A stretch of DNA of 64,000 nucleotides. It comes from Streptococcus infantis ATCC 700779 (lineage in GTDB: Bacteria > Bacillota > Bacilli > Lactobacillales > Streptococcaceae). Both the position numbers and the translations under genes were made by a program. The notes below the pieces were generated by a model, which saw nothing but the letters and a program-made list of their open reading frames with translations, was not told where the DNA came from and did no database searches. Shown in pieces: positions 20,506-32,072 of this stretch. The first letter of the stretch is position 1. Each line of letters opens with the position of its first letter. The stretch is taken from NCBI RefSeq assembly GCF_000187465.1, contig NZ_GL732439.1, positions 1,583,913 through 1,647,912 of the forward strand. The letters run 5' to 3'.

Positions 20506-21180
20506 TTAGAATAGTCCGATAAAAAGTAGTAGAGCTGATAAAGCAATAAAGGCTAGGGTTGCTAGACCACGTTGGCCTGGGCTGTAAATCTTTCGTTCTC
20601 CTCGAACTGGGAAGACGATAGCCAGTAATGCACCCCCGACAGCACCCCCGACATGCCCAGCAAGGCTGATACCAGGCATTAAAATACTACCCACTAGGTT
20701 AATCACTAAGAGGGAGAGGTAGGATTGACCAAGTTGTTGGAGATAGGGATTGCGTGAAGCATATCGGAGAACAACAATAGAGGCAAACATACCGTAGAGG
20801 GCAGTTGAAGCACCTGCAGTAATAGCATTGGGACTAAAAACTAGGACAAAGAGATTTCCCATCATACCTGATAGAAGGTAGATAAAGAAAAACTGTTTGG
20901 AGCCAAAGATTTGCTCCATCTGACGTCCCAAAAAGTAGAGGGATAGCATATTGACTAAAAAGTGCTGCAAGCCAATGTGGACAAAGGTTGCGGAGAATAA
21001 GCGCCAGATTTGTTCAGGCATGGCCTTGATAGCAGGGGGATACACAGCTCCAAATTTATACAAGGTGGCTGCGCTGGTATAGTTGAAACCACTGGTTAGA
21101 AACATGAGTACAAAAACCAGGGTTGTCACGAGTAGAAAGAAGCTCGTGACAGGATACCGACGATCAAAAATTTCTTCCAT
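20506..21180 (-). CDS. Rhomboid family intramembrane serine protease
   Basis: Membrane serine protease of 224 residues. The catalytic Ser is in AGASTALYG and the His in LAGHVGG. About seven transmembrane segments fit the family's 6+1 topology, and the substrate-gate region NMLSLYFLGRQMEQIFG is present. The ATG at 21180 has GAGGAGG nine bases upstream; a TTG at 21198 covers that site and is not the start. The 5' end overlaps the 5-FTHF cyclo-ligase gene by 17 bp. Its protein substrates are unknown. Confidence 0.93.
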   Translation of the reverse strand: MEEIFDRRYPVTSFFLLVTTLVFVLMFLTSGFNYTSAATLYKFGAVYPPAIKAMPEQIWRLFSATFVHIGLQHFLVNMLSLYFLGRQMEQIFGSKQFFFIYLLSGMMGNLFVLVFSPNAITAGASTALYGMFASIVVLRYASRNPYLQQLGQSYLSLLVINLVGSILMPGISLAGHVGGAVGGALLAIVFPVRGERKIYSPGQRGLATLAFIALSALLLFIGLF

Positions 21181-21703
21181 AGATGAGTACCTCCTCAACA
21201 GGAATATCGTAGTGCTCAGGTTGAAAATTCTGAATCTGACATGGATAAATCGTACTAATTGTATGACCTGGGAAATGCTCTAAGTAGCGGTCGTAATAGC
21301 CACCTCCATAGCCAACCCGATAGCCAGAAGTGTTGAAAGCCAAACCAGGAACATGAATCAGGTCAATCTGAGAGGGTTCAAGGATTGTGAAGTCTCCTTG
21401 AGGTTCAAGAAGTCCAAAAGAAATTCTTTCGAGTTTCTCTGGTTCATATAGAACAAAGTCCATTTTCCCATGTGGATAGGTTTTGGGAATGAGGAGTGTC
21501 TTCTCATCTTTTTGAGCTTGTTCAATGAGTCTAGCTGTCTGAAATTCATGAGGAAAAGACAGATAAGTGGCGATGGCTTTTGCTTCCTTGTAGAAGGGAT
21601 GCAGGAGTAGCTGCTCAGTCAACCAAGCGTCCATGACTTCCTTTTCTTCGGCTGATAGAGATTTGAGTTCTTGCAAGACCTGCTTGCGTAGGGCTTTTTT
21701 CAT
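21164..21703 (-). CDS. 5-formyltetrahydrofolate cyclo-ligase
   Basis: Cytoplasmic ATP-dependent enzyme of 179 residues turning 5-formyl-THF into 5,10-methenyl-THF, returning the stored folate to one-carbon metabolism. The N-terminal KKALRKQVLQ and the C-terminal signature GYRVGYGGGYYDRYL are clear. It starts three bases after the dapL stop and overlaps the rhomboid gene, so translation is coupled across the four-gene unit dapH-dapL-cyclo-ligase-rhomboid. Confidence 0.95.
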   Translation of the reverse strand: MKKALRKQVLQELKSLSAEEKEVMDAWLTEQLLLHPFYKEAKAIATYLSFPHEFQTARLIEQAQKDEKTLLIPKTYPHGKMDFVLYEPEKLERISFGLLEPQGDFTILEPSQIDLIHVPGLAFNTSGYRVGYGGGYYDRYLEHFPGHTISTIYPCQIQNFQPEHYDIPVEEVLIYGRNF

Positions 21704-21706
21704 TGT

Positions 21707-22837
21707 TTACTCCGCAGTTTTCTTTGCTAAAAAGCTTGATACAGCCTCGACACCGACAGCCAGAGCTTCTTCCTTAGGACTCATCTTTGGATGGTGAAGA
21801 GCATAGGGACTATCAATTCCAAGCCAGAACATGACACCGGGAACCTTGGAGAGAAGATAACCAAAGTCTTCTCCTGTCATGGCAGGTTCGATGTCGATGA
21901 GTTCAATTCCCTCTTTTTCATCAAAGAAGGTCATCAATTCCTGGGCTAATTCAGGGTTGTTTTCGACAGGTAGGTAACCTCCCTGCTTGAGTTCAACTTC
22001 CACATCCATATCAAAAGCAGCTGCGACACCTTCAGCGATGGCTTTGACACGTTTTTGAACTAAGAGGCTCATGCTATGTGTGAGAGCTCGAATGGTTCCA
22101 TGCAAGAAAGCTGCATCAGCGATAACATTATTGGTTGTTCCAGCTTGAAAGACACCGAAAGTGACGACAGCTCCCTCGATAGGATCGACATTACGGCTAA
22201 CGACTGACTGGACTTGAGTGACAAAATAGCTAGCTGCAACCAGAGCGTCGTTTGCTTGATGTGGAAAGGCAGCGTGACCACCTTTACCCTTGAAGCGAAT
22301 CTTGACTTCGCAAGTTCCTGCAAAGAGTGTATGGGTATTGGTTGCAATCTGTCCAACTTTTAGGTCTGGACGAACATGAAGCCCATAGAATTGGTCAGGC
22401 AACCAGTCGCCAAAGGCTCCGTCTTCATACATGAGCATGCCACCTGCTTCATTTTCCTCGGCAGGTTGGAAGAGAAAGAGGAGATTGTTTTTAGGTTGGT
22501 TTTCTAGAGCACGTTCGAGACTTCCTAGGGCAATGGTCATGTGAAAATCATGTCCGCAAGCATGCATACGGTCTGGGTGCTGAGAGGCAAAGGCAAGACC
22601 TGTTTGTTCAACGATTGGGAGTCCGTCGATATCTGTCCGCCAACCGATGGTACGTTCTGGCTGACTTCCCTGTAAATACACTAGAATACCTGTTTGCCAA
22701 GTACGAATCTGAACAAAATCCTTACCAGCTGTTAATTTCTCAATGACATTGAGCAAATAAGCTTGAGTCTTGACTTCTTCTAAACCGATCTCAGGAATTT
22801 GGTGAAGATCGCGTCGAGTTTGAATCAAATCTAACAT
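21707..22837 (-). CDS. dapL: N-acetyldiaminopimelate deacetylase (M20 family)
   Basis: Zinc amidohydrolase of 376 residues removing the acetyl group from N-acetyl-LL-diaminopimelate in the acetylase branch of lysine/DAP synthesis. Metal-ligand motifs are MHACGHDFH (about 93-101), PAEENEAGG, and a C-terminal HHPK. A satellite dimerisation domain spans the middle. AGAAGGAAATC precedes the ATG. Assignment as DapL rather than a general amino acylase rests on the adjacent dapH. The matching aminotransferase is not in the window. Confidence 0.9.
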   Translation of the reverse strand: MLDLIQTRRDLHQIPEIGLEEVKTQAYLLNVIEKLTAGKDFVQIRTWQTGILVYLQGSQPERTIGWRTDIDGLPIVEQTGLAFASQHPDRMHACGHDFHMTIALGSLERALENQPKNNLLFLFQPAEENEAGGMLMYEDGAFGDWLPDQFYGLHVRPDLKVGQIATNTHTLFAGTCEVKIRFKGKGGHAAFPHQANDALVAASYFVTQVQSVVSRNVDPIEGAVVTFGVFQAGTTNNVIADAAFLHGTIRALTHSMSLLVQKRVKAIAEGVAAAFDMDVEVELKQGGYLPVENNPELAQELMTFFDEKEGIELIDIEPAMTGEDFGYLLSKVPGVMFWLGIDSPYALHHPKMSPKEEALAVGVEAVSSFLAKKTAE

Positions 22838-22899
22838 ATCTGATTTCCTTCTATTGATACGATAAAGAGGCTAGAAAAGTTTTCCGCCTCTGTTACTAA

Positions 22900-23598
22900 T
22901 TACAAGGTACGAAGCGCATCCTCTAGCGCTGTTTTTTGTTGGGTTTGGCTATCGATTTCTTTGATAACACGAGCTGGGACACCAGCAACCACAACATTTT
23001 CTGGGACATCTTGAGTGACGATGGCACCTGCTGCAACAACAGAACCGCTACCGATTTGAACACCTTCGATAACCACAGCGTTAGCACCGATGAGAACATT
23101 GTCACCGACACGGACAGGCTCCGCACTAGCTGGTTCGATAACACCTGCAAGAACAGCGCCGGCACCTACGTGACTATTTTTACCGACAATAGCACGTCCA
23201 CCCAGAATGGCTCCCATATCAATCATAGTACCAGCACCGATTTCAGCACCGATATTGATAACAGCCCCCATCATGATAACAGCGTTGTTGCCAATCTCAA
23301 CCTGGTCACGGATGATAGCGCCTGGCTCGATACGGGCATTGATGTCACGCTTGTCAAGGAGAGGTACAGCTGAGTTGCGAGCGTCTTGCTCAACAACATA
23401 ATCTTTATTTTCTGTTAGTCCTTCAAGAAGAGGTGCGATATCTTTCCAGTCTCCAAAGAGAACATTCCCAAGCTTGATAACAGAGGCAGGGATAGCTCCA
23501 GCAAGTTGCCCCTCAAAGGTCACTTTTACACTTGTTTTTTTCTCAGCATTGGCGATAAATTGGATAATTTCTTGTGCATTCATTTTTGTAGCAGTCAT
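22900..23598 (-). CDS. dapH: 2,3,4,5-tetrahydrodipicolinate N-acetyltransferase
   Basis: Cytoplasmic acetyltransferase of 232 residues catalysing the first step of the acetylated DAP/lysine branch. An N-terminal domain is followed by a left-handed beta-helix of hexapeptide repeats from about 90 to 200 ([24 protein letters not shown] and later [13 protein letters not shown]). Family members are trimers. A TAGAAT extended -10 lies about 35 bp upstream, directly after the EamA terminator. It heads the dapH-dapL operon. Confidence 0.94.
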   Translation of the reverse strand: MTATKMNAQEIIQFIANAEKKTSVKVTFEGQLAGAIPASVIKLGNVLFGDWKDIAPLLEGLTENKDYVVEQDARNSAVPLLDKRDINARIEPGAIIRDQVEIGNNAVIMMGAVINIGAEIGAGTMIDMGAILGGRAIVGKNSHVGAGAVLAGVIEPASAEPVRVGDNVLIGANAVVIEGVQIGSGSVVAAGAIVTQDVPENVVVAGVPARVIKEIDSQTQQKTALEDALRTL

Positions 23599-23634
23599 AG
23601 ATGTCTCCTCACTCTTTGTAATGCTTACTATTCT

Positions 23635-23664
23635 ACCAAAAAAGGCTTCAAAATTGAAGCCTTA
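23635..23664 (-). terminator. Terminator of the EamA transporter gene
   Basis: Minus-strand arms AAGGCTTCAA and TTGAAGCCTT followed by a T run. The hairpin overlaps the EamA stop codon, and the dapH extended -10 begins directly after the T run. Confidence 0.85.
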
Positions 23665-24594
23665 AGTGTTAAAAGAAGATTCTTTCAGTTTGTCCTTTGA
23701 TTCTTCGATGGATAAGAAGATCATGGGAATAATAATCAAAATCATAGCTAATAGCAGGTAGCCATCCAAGACCAGACCTAGAAATAGAACGCTTAGAATA
23801 GCAGAGGATAGCGGTTCACTTGCACTAACCACTGACACCACCAATGGGGATACGAGCGAGACAGCCTTCATAGATAGGAAAAAGGCAAAAGCTGTTCCCA
23901 GAAAGGCAATGGTCAAACAAATCAAGATGCTCACCAAATCCAGCTGAAAACTAATTCTATAAACAGGATAGAGAAAATTACTAAAGAGTCCAGCCAGCAT
24001 CATTCCCCAACCAACAGTGGGAACAAAACCATATTTTCGAGCAAATGGCTGGGGTAAGATGACATTAAACATAACTCCTAGGGCACTGAGCAGTCCAGTT
24101 AATAAAGCGATAGGAGTGATGGATAACTTAGAAAGATCGCCTTTGGTAGCCATCAAAAAGACCCCAAGCATAGCAGTTAAAACATAGAAGATTGCTTTTT
24201 TAGAAGCTTTTTTCTTGTAGATGATACGGTTGTATATGAGAATGAAGACAGGACTGATAAATTGTAGGATGGTTGCAGTTGTCGCATTAGAGTATTCTAC
24301 ACAGAGATAAAAGGAATACTGAACGGAGAAGATACCTAAGATGGCATAAGCCAGAAAAGGCAGGTAGTTTTTGCGCTTTCTCCAGATATCGAATAGCTGT
24401 GAGCGAAACTTAAAGCTAGACAAGATGAGCACGAAACCACCTGCAAGGCTTAGTCGCATGGAAGTAATCCAGCCGGATGATACTTGATAATGCGTAAAGA
24501 AGAATTCTCCTAAAATGCCACAAATACCCCATATTAATCCAGATAGGAGGGAGTAAATGGTTCCCTTAAAAATATTCTTTTGATACTGATTCAT
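23662..24594 (-). CDS. EamA/DMT family transporter
   Basis: Membrane protein of 310 residues with ten predicted transmembrane segments in two EamA repeats, the second starting near KKAIFYVLTAMLGVFLMATKGD. The drug/metabolite transporter superfamily exports or imports amino acids, metabolites or drugs, but the substrate cannot be told from sequence. The start lies 9 bp after the pbp1b stop and has a poor ribosome site, so it probably depends on read-through and reinitiation from pbp1b. Confidence 0.9.
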   Translation of the reverse strand: MNQYQKNIFKGTIYSLLSGLIWGICGILGEFFFTHYQVSSGWITSMRLSLAGGFVLILSSFKFRSQLFDIWRKRKNYLPFLAYAILGIFSVQYSFYLCVEYSNATTATILQFISPVFILIYNRIIYKKKASKKAIFYVLTAMLGVFLMATKGDLSKLSITPIALLTGLLSALGVMFNVILPQPFARKYGFVPTVGWGMMLAGLFSNFLYPVYRISFQLDLVSILICLTIAFLGTAFAFFLSMKAVSLVSPLVVSVVSASEPLSSAILSVLFLGLVLDGYLLLAMILIIIPMIFLSIEESKDKLKESSFNT

Positions 24595-24603
24595 ATAGAA
24601 AGG

Positions 24604-27162
24604 TTAGCGTTGTAGTCTATTTGACGAAGAGTCGTTACTTCCGTTGGTAATATTATTGTTATTATTACCATTATTATTGTTGTTATTATTATTATTGCTA
24701 TTATTATTGCTATTATTATTTCGGTTATTGTTATTATTGCTATTGTTGTTTGAGTTATTATTGTTGGAATTAGATGATTTTGGTAGACTTCCCAAAATAG
24801 TATTCCAAGCATTTTGGTAATCAGAGTCACTTCCACCAATAGCAAATTTATAAGTAGTAGTTGGAGCGCCAGTTTGGTTAGCCCAGTAACTTGTTACCAT
24901 TTCTCCAGTTATTTCAATTTCTCTACCGTTAATAGTAACCTTACCTGGTTTCTGACCAGTCGATCTAAGAACTTGAGAAGAAGTGACGCTGGAGTCCAGG
25001 CTAAAGCGTTCAGAACCCCAAACAGAAGGAGAAGCTTGCTGAATAGCATTGACTAGATAAGCCATATATTTAGCATTGCGGTAGTGACCAGCTCCCTTTC
25101 CAAGAGGTCGGTTGTCATCGTGACCGAGCCAGCCCCCAAGTGTCAATCTTGGAGTTGAAAGCATGAGCCACATGTCACCATCTTCATTGGTTGTACCAGT
25201 TTTACCAATCCAGTCAGCACCCGCTAAACTTGGATTGATCGCAGCAAGATCGCTCTGGAAGCTTGAAGTGATTCGTGACGAAATAACATCTCTCAACAAG
25301 CTCTGCATAATGGTTGCAGTCGCTTTAGAGTATACCTGAACAGGTTCGTCTTTGTGCTCATAGATAACCTCACCACTAGTTTTTTCGATTTTCGAAATCA
25401 TGAATTTTTTATGATAAACACCGTTATTGGCTAAGGTTTGGTATCCGTTTGTATGTTGAGCTACAGTAACATCGATTCCTCCACCCATAGGCAAACTTTC
25501 AATGTCGTATTCCGGGATTTCATAGCCCATTTTTTCCATGTAAGAGCGAACATCGACTCCTTTTTCACGGAGTGTGCGGTAAGTCCAGTAGGCTGGGATG
25601 TTCCATGAATAATTGAGGGCTTCTTTCAAGCTCATCATGCCTGTACCAGGACTATTGACATACATGATTGGGTTTCCGTTTGAGAAGTTAGTTGGATAGT
25701 TAGATAGGACACTTGCACTTCCCATCAAACCTTGGTCAATGGCAATACTGTAGGCTAGGATTGGTTTAGTAGTTGAAGCAGGAGAACGTTTAGTATTAAA
25801 AGCGTGGTTGTTTTGGTTACTTTGGTAATCGCGGCCACCAACAAAACCTAAGATAGCTCCCGTTTGATTATCCATCAAAACATTTCCTACTTCAGGTTGA
25901 CCGGTATTATCATCAACTAGATAGCCATAGTTTGCGACTGCATCTTGCATGGCAGTATGGATAGCTTTGTCGATTGTAGTTGTGATACGATAACCACCAT
26001 TTTGAATTTCTTTTTCAGCTAATTCACGATAGGATTTTTGGATAGATTCGTTCTTGAGTTCTTGGGCAGAGACGTTGTCTTTTTGTACCAAGTAGTCATA
26101 CATGAGATTAGTTGCTTCATCGAGAGCAGTAAAGTAGAGATAGCCCCTAGAAGTTACGTCTACACTTTCAGCTGGTAAGAAATCTTGTTTGATGTCGTAT
26201 GCTTTATAGGTTTCGTAATCTTCCTGACTGAGGACCCCTGTTCTGTACATATTGTAAAGAACATCTTTGGAACGTTTTATACCAAGTGCTATATCTTCTT
26301 CACTCTTCATTTCTCCAGTAGATTCATAAGGTGAGTAAGAGATGGGACTTTGTGGCAAGCCTGCTATGAAGGCTGCTTGAGGTATCGTTAGCTGATTGGC
26401 GTCAACACCGAAAATACCCTTGGCAGCTTGTTGAGCTCCTGCGATATTTTGCCCTTTATTGTTACGACCAAATGGAGCAACGTTGAGATAGGTTGTTAAG
26501 ATTTCGTCCTTACTCATTGCTCTCTCTAAGGCCAAGGCATCCACGATTTCAGTAGCTTTACGAGCTAGTGTAGGAGCATCACCAACCACTTGTTGCTTGA
26601 TGAGCTGTTGTGTTAGTGTAGAACCTCCACTAGAAGAACCAAGTCCGATAAAGTTTCCTAGACTAGCACGAATAACCGCTTTAGGAACGACTCCATTGTG
26701 TTCTGCGAAATGTTCATCCTCAGTCGCAACGATAGCTTGTTTGAGATTGTCTGAAATAGCATCTGATGCGACATAAGTCCGAAGGAGGTCGCTTTCAATA
26801 GCGCCAATCATGGAACCGTCGGCATAGCGAATTTCAGAGATGGATGAAATATCGTTCACTTGTTTGACTAAATCTTCTGTTTGAGGGACGGTCACGTTGT
26901 CAAATAGAGATACAGCATAACCAAAAACAACCCCAGTACCTAAAAGTCCACCAAGAAAGGCGATGATGAATAGGGTATTAAAGGTTGCCTTGATTCCCAG
27001 TAAGATATTAGCAAAGATAGTCCAAATATTCGTTTTAGTTTGCTTTTTCTTTTTAGAATTTTTAGGACCTTTTTTTCCTAGATGTATATTTTTTAGTTTT
27101 GTTTTAAGGGACTCCAGTAAGGCTAGTCCTTTTTCTTTCATAGATAATAATTTATTCTTCAT
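24604..27162 (-). CDS. pbp1b: Class A penicillin-binding protein 1B with Asn-rich tail
   Basis: Bifunctional peptidoglycan synthase of 852 residues. A basic cytoplasmic N-terminus is followed by one transmembrane helix (about 60-85). The GT51 domain carries [14 protein letters not shown] and [12 protein letters not shown]. The transpeptidase carries SPASTTKP (Ser nucleophile), YSWN and [10 protein letters not shown]. The ATG at 27162 follows GAGGAAAG; a GTG at 27174 sits on the ribosome site. The last 60 residues are an unusual low-complexity Asn/Ser tail encoded by AAT/AAC runs (about 24648-24770). PBP1b lays down septal and peripheral wall and is a beta-lactam target. Confidence 0.95.
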   Translation of the reverse strand: MKNKLLSMKEKGLALLESLKTKLKNIHLGKKGPKNSKKKKQTKTNIWTIFANILLGIKATFNTLFIIAFLGGLLGTGVVFGYAVSLFDNVTVPQTEDLVKQVNDISSISEIRYADGSMIGAIESDLLRTYVASDAISDNLKQAIVATEDEHFAEHNGVVPKAVIRASLGNFIGLGSSSGGSTLTQQLIKQQVVGDAPTLARKATEIVDALALERAMSKDEILTTYLNVAPFGRNNKGQNIAGAQQAAKGIFGVDANQLTIPQAAFIAGLPQSPISYSPYESTGEMKSEEDIALGIKRSKDVLYNMYRTGVLSQEDYETYKAYDIKQDFLPAESVDVTSRGYLYFTALDEATNLMYDYLVQKDNVSAQELKNESIQKSYRELAEKEIQNGGYRITTTIDKAIHTAMQDAVANYGYLVDDNTGQPEVGNVLMDNQTGAILGFVGGRDYQSNQNNHAFNTKRSPASTTKPILAYSIAIDQGLMGSASVLSNYPTNFSNGNPIMYVNSPGTGMMSLKEALNYSWNIPAYWTYRTLREKGVDVRSYMEKMGYEIPEYDIESLPMGGGIDVTVAQHTNGYQTLANNGVYHKKFMISKIEKTSGEVIYEHKDEPVQVYSKATATIMQSLLRDVISSRITSSFQSDLAAINPSLAGADWIGKTGTTNEDGDMWLMLSTPRLTLGGWLGHDDNRPLGKGAGHYRNAKYMAYLVNAIQQASPSVWGSERFSLDSSVTSSQVLRSTGQKPGKVTINGREIEITGEMVTSYWANQTGAPTTTYKFAIGGSDSDYQNAWNTILGSLPKSSNSNNNNSNNNSNNNNNRNNNSNNNSNNNNNNNNNGNNNNNITNGSNDSSSNRLQR
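24648..24770. repeat. Trinucleotide (AAT/ATT) repeat tract encoding the PBP1b poly-Asn tail
   Basis: Near-continuous ATT units on the plus strand, interrupted by ACT, GCT and CCG, encode runs of up to nine Asn in the PBP1b C-terminus. Such tracts can change length by slippage in steps of one codon without breaking the frame. Confidence 0.85.
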
Positions 27163-27247
27163 TTCTTTCCTCACTCCTTATTATTATACCATAAAAGCAA
27201 TGATTGCAAGAAATTAGGCTTGGACTAGCTTTGGAGGTGTTTAGGCA

Positions 27248-27278
27248 ACAAAAAAACCAGGTATTTTCAACCTGGTTT
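27248..27278 (-). terminator. galU terminator
   Basis: Minus-strand arms AAACCAGGT and ACCTGGTTT followed by a T run, directly after the galU stop codon. Confidence 0.88.
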
Positions 27279-27284
27279 AAGGGC

Positions 27285-28184
27285 TTATTTTTCTCCTGAG
27301 AGTTCTTTCCCAAGGTTAATCAAATAAGTTTTCAAGTCATCTTTGACTTGAGGATGTCTAAGTGCGTAGTCGATTGAAGTTTTCATAAAGCCAAACTTGT
27401 CTCCAACATCATAACGAGCCCCCTTGAATTCACGAGCAAATACACGTTGGGTTTTGTTGAGGGTATCAATAGCGTCTGTTAGCTGGATTTCATTTCCGGC
27501 ACCAGGCGTTTGATTTTCAAGAATACCAAAAATCTCTGGTGTGAGGAGGTAACGACCGATGATGGCTAAATCACTTGGTGCGTCCTCAGGTGCTGGTTTT
27601 TCAACGAAGGTTTCAACGCTATAAAGTCCATCTTTTCCTTCACCTTGAGGTGCGATAACGCCATAAGCAGAGACTTCTTCGTGTGGTACAGGCATTACGG
27701 CGATAGTAGAAGCGTGAGTCTCTTCGTAATCATTCATAAGTTGCTTAGTCAATGGGACAGCCTTGTCATCAGTGATATCCATGAGGTCATCTCCGAGCAT
27801 CACCACAAAAGGTTCATTCCCAACGAATGCTTTGGCTTGTAAAACGGCATCTCCGAGTCCACGTGGGTGTGTTTGACGGATGAAGTGAAGGCGCATGCCA
27901 GTCGTTTCATCAACTAGTTTCAAAAGATCTGTTTTTCCTTTTTCCTTAAGGTTATATTCTAGTTCAAAGTTTGAGTCAAAGTGGTCTTCGATAGAACGTT
28001 TTGACTTCCCTGTTACAACAAGAATGTCCTCAATTCCAGACTTGAGAGCTTCTTCTACGATGAATTGAATGGTTGGCTTATCCACGATTGGCAACATTTC
28101 TTTGGCCAAGGCTTTGGTTGCCGGGAGGAAACGAGTTCCAAGCCCCGCGGCAGGGATAACAGCTTTTCTAACTTTTTGCTTCAT
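27285..28184 (-). CDS. galU: UTP--glucose-1-phosphate uridylyltransferase
   Basis: Cytoplasmic nucleotidyltransferase of 299 residues making UDP-glucose for capsule, glycolipid and teichoic acid precursors. The N-terminal [23 protein letters not shown] is the UTP-binding signature, and VEKP and GGRY-like positions ([12 protein letters not shown]) follow. It starts 21 bp after gpsA in the same direction, so both are probably one operon. It ends in a clear terminator before pbp1b's promoter. Confidence 0.97.
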   Translation of the reverse strand: MKQKVRKAVIPAAGLGTRFLPATKALAKEMLPIVDKPTIQFIVEEALKSGIEDILVVTGKSKRSIEDHFDSNFELEYNLKEKGKTDLLKLVDETTGMRLHFIRQTHPRGLGDAVLQAKAFVGNEPFVVMLGDDLMDITDDKAVPLTKQLMNDYEETHASTIAVMPVPHEEVSAYGVIAPQGEGKDGLYSVETFVEKPAPEDAPSDLAIIGRYLLTPEIFGILENQTPGAGNEIQLTDAIDTLNKTQRVFAREFKGARYDVGDKFGFMKTSIDYALRHPQVKDDLKTYLINLGKELSGEK

Positions 28185-28205
28185 GAGCTTCCTTTCTAAC
28201 GGTGA

Positions 28206-29222
28206 TTATGACCACTCGTTTTCTGCCTTGAACTCGTTACTCATGAGTTCAGAAACAGCATCCTTAATATTAACATTTTCATAAATAACTTGGTAAATAG
28301 CCTGGGTAATAGGCATATAGACTCCAAGCTCTTGCGCCAATTCGTAAGCAGCTTTGGTTGTTGAAATTCCTTCGATGACCATTCCCATGTTGGCTTCGAT
28401 ATCTGACAAGGCTTCACCACGTCCAAGAGCATCACCTGCTCGCCAGTTACGTGAGTGGACAGAAGTTCCGGTGACGATTAGATCCCCAACACCTGAAAGT
28501 CCGCTATAAGTCAGTGGATTTGCTCCAAGCTTGACCCCTAGACGAGTGATTTCCGCAAGCCCGCGCGTGATAATCGCCGCCTTAGCGTTATCACCAAAGC
28601 CAAGTCCATGGAGGGCCCCTGCACCAACAGCAATGATATTTTTAAGAGCACCAGCTGTTTCCACTCCAATCACATCTGTATTGGTATAAAGACGGAAGTA
28701 GTGGTTACTAAAGAGTGTCTGAACATACTGAGCTGTCTCTAAATCTTTAGAAGCAGCAGTAATCAAGGTGATATCACGGACGATTGTTTCTTCTGCGTGA
28801 CTAGGACCAGATACAACCACAATTTCACTGCGGAACTCTTCAGGGATTTCTTCTTCAAGAATGGTTGAAAGACGTTTGTGACTATTTGGCTCGAGACCTT
28901 TTGAAGCATGCATAATAACCACTTTATGATCAAGAACAGCAGCTACCTGTTGAGCTACCAATCTTGTCACCTTAGTTGGAACTACGAACAAGACAGCGTC
29001 AACGCCCTTCAAGACTTCTGCTAAATCATGGTAGGCAACAATCTTTTCGTCTAATACAGTATCCTTAAAATAGCGTTTGTTGGTATGTTGTGTATTGATT
29101 TCGTCAATTTGGTCAGGAATATTTCCCCAGATACGTACTTCATGTCCATTGTCATTTAAAACTTGTGACAGAGCAGTACCCCAAGAACCAGGCCCTAAAA
29201 CAGCGATGGTTTGTTTGTTCAT
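28206..29222 (-). CDS. gpsA: NAD(P)-dependent glycerol-3-phosphate dehydrogenase
   Basis: Cytoplasmic enzyme of 338 residues reducing dihydroxyacetone phosphate to sn-glycerol-3-phosphate for phospholipid and lipoteichoic acid synthesis. The Rossmann motif [11 protein letters not shown] is at the N-terminus. The catalytic region carries [21 protein letters not shown] with the conserved Lys. The ATG at 29222 has AGAAGGAGGG just upstream; the frame to 29264 contains that site and is not used. A TGGTAGAAT extended -10 lies about 35 bp upstream. Confidence 0.97.
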   Translation of the reverse strand: MNKQTIAVLGPGSWGTALSQVLNDNGHEVRIWGNIPDQIDEINTQHTNKRYFKDTVLDEKIVAYHDLAEVLKGVDAVLFVVPTKVTRLVAQQVAAVLDHKVVIMHASKGLEPNSHKRLSTILEEEIPEEFRSEIVVVSGPSHAEETIVRDITLITAASKDLETAQYVQTLFSNHYFRLYTNTDVIGVETAGALKNIIAVGAGALHGLGFGDNAKAAIITRGLAEITRLGVKLGANPLTYSGLSGVGDLIVTGTSVHSRNWRAGDALGRGEALSDIEANMGMVIEGISTTKAAYELAQELGVYMPITQAIYQVIYENVNIKDAVSELMSNEFKAENEWS

Positions 29223-29459
29223 TTTTCCCTCCTTCTGAGAAAGCACTTTCCTATATTCTACCATAAAAAGCCTTATCTTGCATCTATATTATTTATGAAG
29301 AGTTAATTGAATGGTAAATTATATATATTGAGAATTTTTAGAATTTATTTGTAAAATAGTTTAGTATTCAAAGGGCGAAACGATAAAAAACACGAAAAGA
29401 GGAACAATATTTCCCCTAAAAATGGTATAATAGTAACATCACAAAATTGGAGAGAGACC

Positions 29460-31961
29460 ATGAGTTTTTACAATCATAAAGAAATCGAGCCTAAGTGGCA
29501 GAAACACTGGGCTGACAATCACACTTTTAAGACAGGAACAGATGCCTCAAAACCTAAGTTTTATGCATTGGACATGTTCCCTTATCCATCTGGAGCAGGT
29601 CTGCACGTAGGACACCCAGAAGGCTATACAGCGACAGATATTCTCAGTCGTTTCAAACGTGCCCAAGGCTACAACGTCCTTCACCCAATGGGGTGGGATG
29701 CTTTTGGTTTGCCTGCAGAGCAATATGCTATGGATACAGGGAATGATCCGGCTGACTTTACAGCGGAAAATATCGCCAACTTCAAACGCCAAATCAACGC
29801 CCTTGGTTTCTCTTACGACTGGGACCGCGAAGTCAATACTACAGATCCAAACTACTACAAGTGGACGCAATGGATCTTCACTAAGCTTTACGAAAAAGGC
29901 TTAGCCTATGAAGCAGAGGTACCAGTAAACTGGGTTGAGGAATTGGGAACAGCCATTGCCAACGAAGAAGTGCTTCCTGACGGAACTTCTGAACGTGGAG
30001 GCTATCCAGTTGTCCGCAAACCAATGCGCCAATGGATGCTTAAAATCACAGCTTATGCAGAACGCTTGCTCAATGACTTGGATGACCTTGATTGGCCAGA
30101 GTCTATCAAGGACATGCAACGCAACTGGATTGGGAAATCAACTGGTGCCAATGTCACTTTCAAAGTCAAAGGGACTGACAAGGAATTCACCGTCTTTACG
30201 ACACGTCCAGATACCCTTTTCGGGGCAACCTTCACTGTTTTGGCGCCTGAGCATGAACTAGTAGATGCCATCGTAAGTGCGGAACAAGCTGAAGCCGTAG
30301 CAGACTACAAACACCAAGCCAGCCTCAAGTCAGACTTGGCTCGTACCGACCTTGCCAAGGAAAAAACTGGTGTTTGGACGGGTGCTTATGCCATCAACCC
30401 TGTCAATGGCAAAGAAATTCCAATCTGGATTGCGGACTATGTTCTTGCTAGCTATGGAACAGGTGCTGTCATGGCTGTGCCAGCCCACGACCAACGTGAC
30501 TGGGAATTTGCTAAACAATTTGACCTACCAATCGTAGAAGTACTTGAAGGTGGAAACGTAGCAGAAGCTGCTTATACTGAAGATGGCCTTCACGTTAATT
30601 CAGAATTCCTAGATGGACTCAACAAAGAAGAAGCGATTGCCAAGATTGTCGCTTGGTTGGAAGAAAAAGGCTGTGGTCAAGAAAAAGTGACCTACCGTCT
30701 CCGTGACTGGCTCTTTAGCCGTCAACGTTACTGGGGCGAACCAATCCCAATCATTCATTGGGAAGATGGAACTTCGACAGCCGTTCCAGAAAGTGAATTG
30801 CCACTTGTCTTGCCAGTCACCAAGGACATCCGCCCTTCAGGTACTGGTGAAAGCCCACTAGCTAACTTGACAGACTGGCTGGAAGTGACTCGTGAAGATG
30901 GCGTCAAAGGTCGTCGTGAGACCAATACGATGCCACAATGGGCAGGTTCAAGTTGGTACTACCTCCGCTATATCGACCCACACAACACAGAAAAATTGGC
31001 TGATGAGGACCTCCTCAAACAATGGTTGCCAGTCGATATCTACGTGGGTGGTGCAGAGCACGCCGTGCTACACTTGCTTTACGCTCGTTTCTGGCATAAA
31101 TTCCTCTATGATATCGGTGTTGTTCCAACTAAAGAACCATTCCAAAAACTCTTTAACCAAGGAATGATTTTGGGAACAAGCTACCGTGACCATCGCGGTG
31201 CTCTTGTAGCAACTGACAAGGTTGAAAAACGTGACGGTTCCTTCTTCCATGTGGAAACAGGGGAAGAATTGGAGCAAGCACCAGCTAAGATGTCTAAATC
31301 CCTCAAGAACGTGGTCAATCCAGACGATGTGGTGGAACAATATGGTGCTGATACCCTTCGTGTCTATGAAATGTTCATGGGACCACTTGACGCTTCCATC
31401 GCTTGGTCAGAAGAAGGTCTAGAAGGAAGCCGTAAATTCCTTGACCGTGTGTATCGTTTGATTACAACCAAAGAAATCGTTGCGGAAAACAATGGTGCTC
31501 TAGACAAGGTTTATAACGAAACCGTTAAAGCTGTCACTGAGCAAATCGAGTCCATGAAATTCAACACAGCCATTGCCCAACTCATGGTCTTTGTCAATGC
31601 TGCCAACAAGGAAGACAAACTCTATGTGGATTACGCTAAAGGCTTTATCCAATTGATTGCTCCATTTGCTCCTCACTTGGCTGAAGAACTCTGGCAAACA
31701 GTGGCAGCAACAGGCGAGTCTATATCTTATGTAGCTTGGCCAACATGGGACGAAAGTAAATTGGTTGAAGACGAAATTGAAATCGTCGTTCAAATCAAAG
31801 GAAAAGTCCGTGCTAAACTCATGGTCGCAAAAGACCTTTCACGCGAAGAATTGCAAGAAATTGCTCTCTCTGACGAAAAAGTCAAAGCAGAAATTGATGG
31901 CAAAGACATCGTGAAAGTGATTAGTGTACCTAACAAGCTTGTAAATATCGTAACGAAATAA
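29460..31961 (+). CDS. leuS: Leucine--tRNA ligase
   Basis: Class I synthetase of 833 residues. The HIGH-type motif is in [17 protein letters not shown] near residue 45, the KMSKS motif in [12 protein letters not shown], and the CP1 editing domain ([12 protein letters not shown]) lies between. A TATAAT sits about 30 bp upstream and TTGGAGAGAG is the ribosome site. The 195-bp upstream gap shows no T-box core, so leucine control by T-box is not visible. A terminator follows at 31969. Confidence 0.97.
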   Translation: MSFYNHKEIEPKWQKHWADNHTFKTGTDASKPKFYALDMFPYPSGAGLHVGHPEGYTATDILSRFKRAQGYNVLHPMGWDAFGLPAEQYAMDTGNDPADFTAENIANFKRQINALGFSYDWDREVNTTDPNYYKWTQWIFTKLYEKGLAYEAEVPVNWVEELGTAIANEEVLPDGTSERGGYPVVRKPMRQWMLKITAYAERLLNDLDDLDWPESIKDMQRNWIGKSTGANVTFKVKGTDKEFTVFTTRPDTLFGATFTVLAPEHELVDAIVSAEQAEAVADYKHQASLKSDLARTDLAKEKTGVWTGAYAINPVNGKEIPIWIADYVLASYGTGAVMAVPAHDQRDWEFAKQFDLPIVEVLEGGNVAEAAYTEDGLHVNSEFLDGLNKEEAIAKIVAWLEEKGCGQEKVTYRLRDWLFSRQRYWGEPIPIIHWEDGTSTAVPESELPLVLPVTKDIRPSGTGESPLANLTDWLEVTREDGVKGRRETNTMPQWAGSSWYYLRYIDPHNTEKLADEDLLKQWLPVDIYVGGAEHAVLHLLYARFWHKFLYDIGVVPTKEPFQKLFNQGMILGTSYRDHRGALVATDKVEKRDGSFFHVETGEELEQAPAKMSKSLKNVVNPDDVVEQYGADTLRVYEMFMGPLDASIAWSEEGLEGSRKFLDRVYRLITTKEIVAENNGALDKVYNETVKAVTEQIESMKFNTAIAQLMVFVNAANKEDKLYVDYAKGFIQLIAPFAPHLAEELWQTVAATGESISYVAWPTWDESKLVEDEIEIVVQIKGKVRAKLMVAKDLSREELQEIALSDEKVKAEIDGKDIVKVISVPNKLVNIVTK

Positions 31962-31968
31962 ATTTAAA

Positions 31969-32001
31969 AGTCCTTCAGAGCTAAGTTCTGGAGGATTTTT
32001 T
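31969..32001 (+). terminator. leuS terminator
   Basis: Arms TCCTTCAGA and TCTGGAGGA with a short loop and a T run, 8 bp after the leuS stop codon. Confidence 0.85.
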
Positions 32002-32072
32002 GTAGATTACCTGTGAGATGTGATATACTATTCACATCTTTAAACTTATAAGTATGAGACAAGGAGAAAACA

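Noticed and set aside
24591..24845. Plus/minus overlapping frame rich in Ile/Thr over the PBP1b tail
   Set aside because: It is a shadow of the AAT repeat tract in another frame, has no ribosome site and no family resemblance.
29265..29459. T-box leader for leuS
   Set aside because: No GGGTGGTACCGCG core or terminator/antiterminator pair is present; only a normal promoter and ribosome site.
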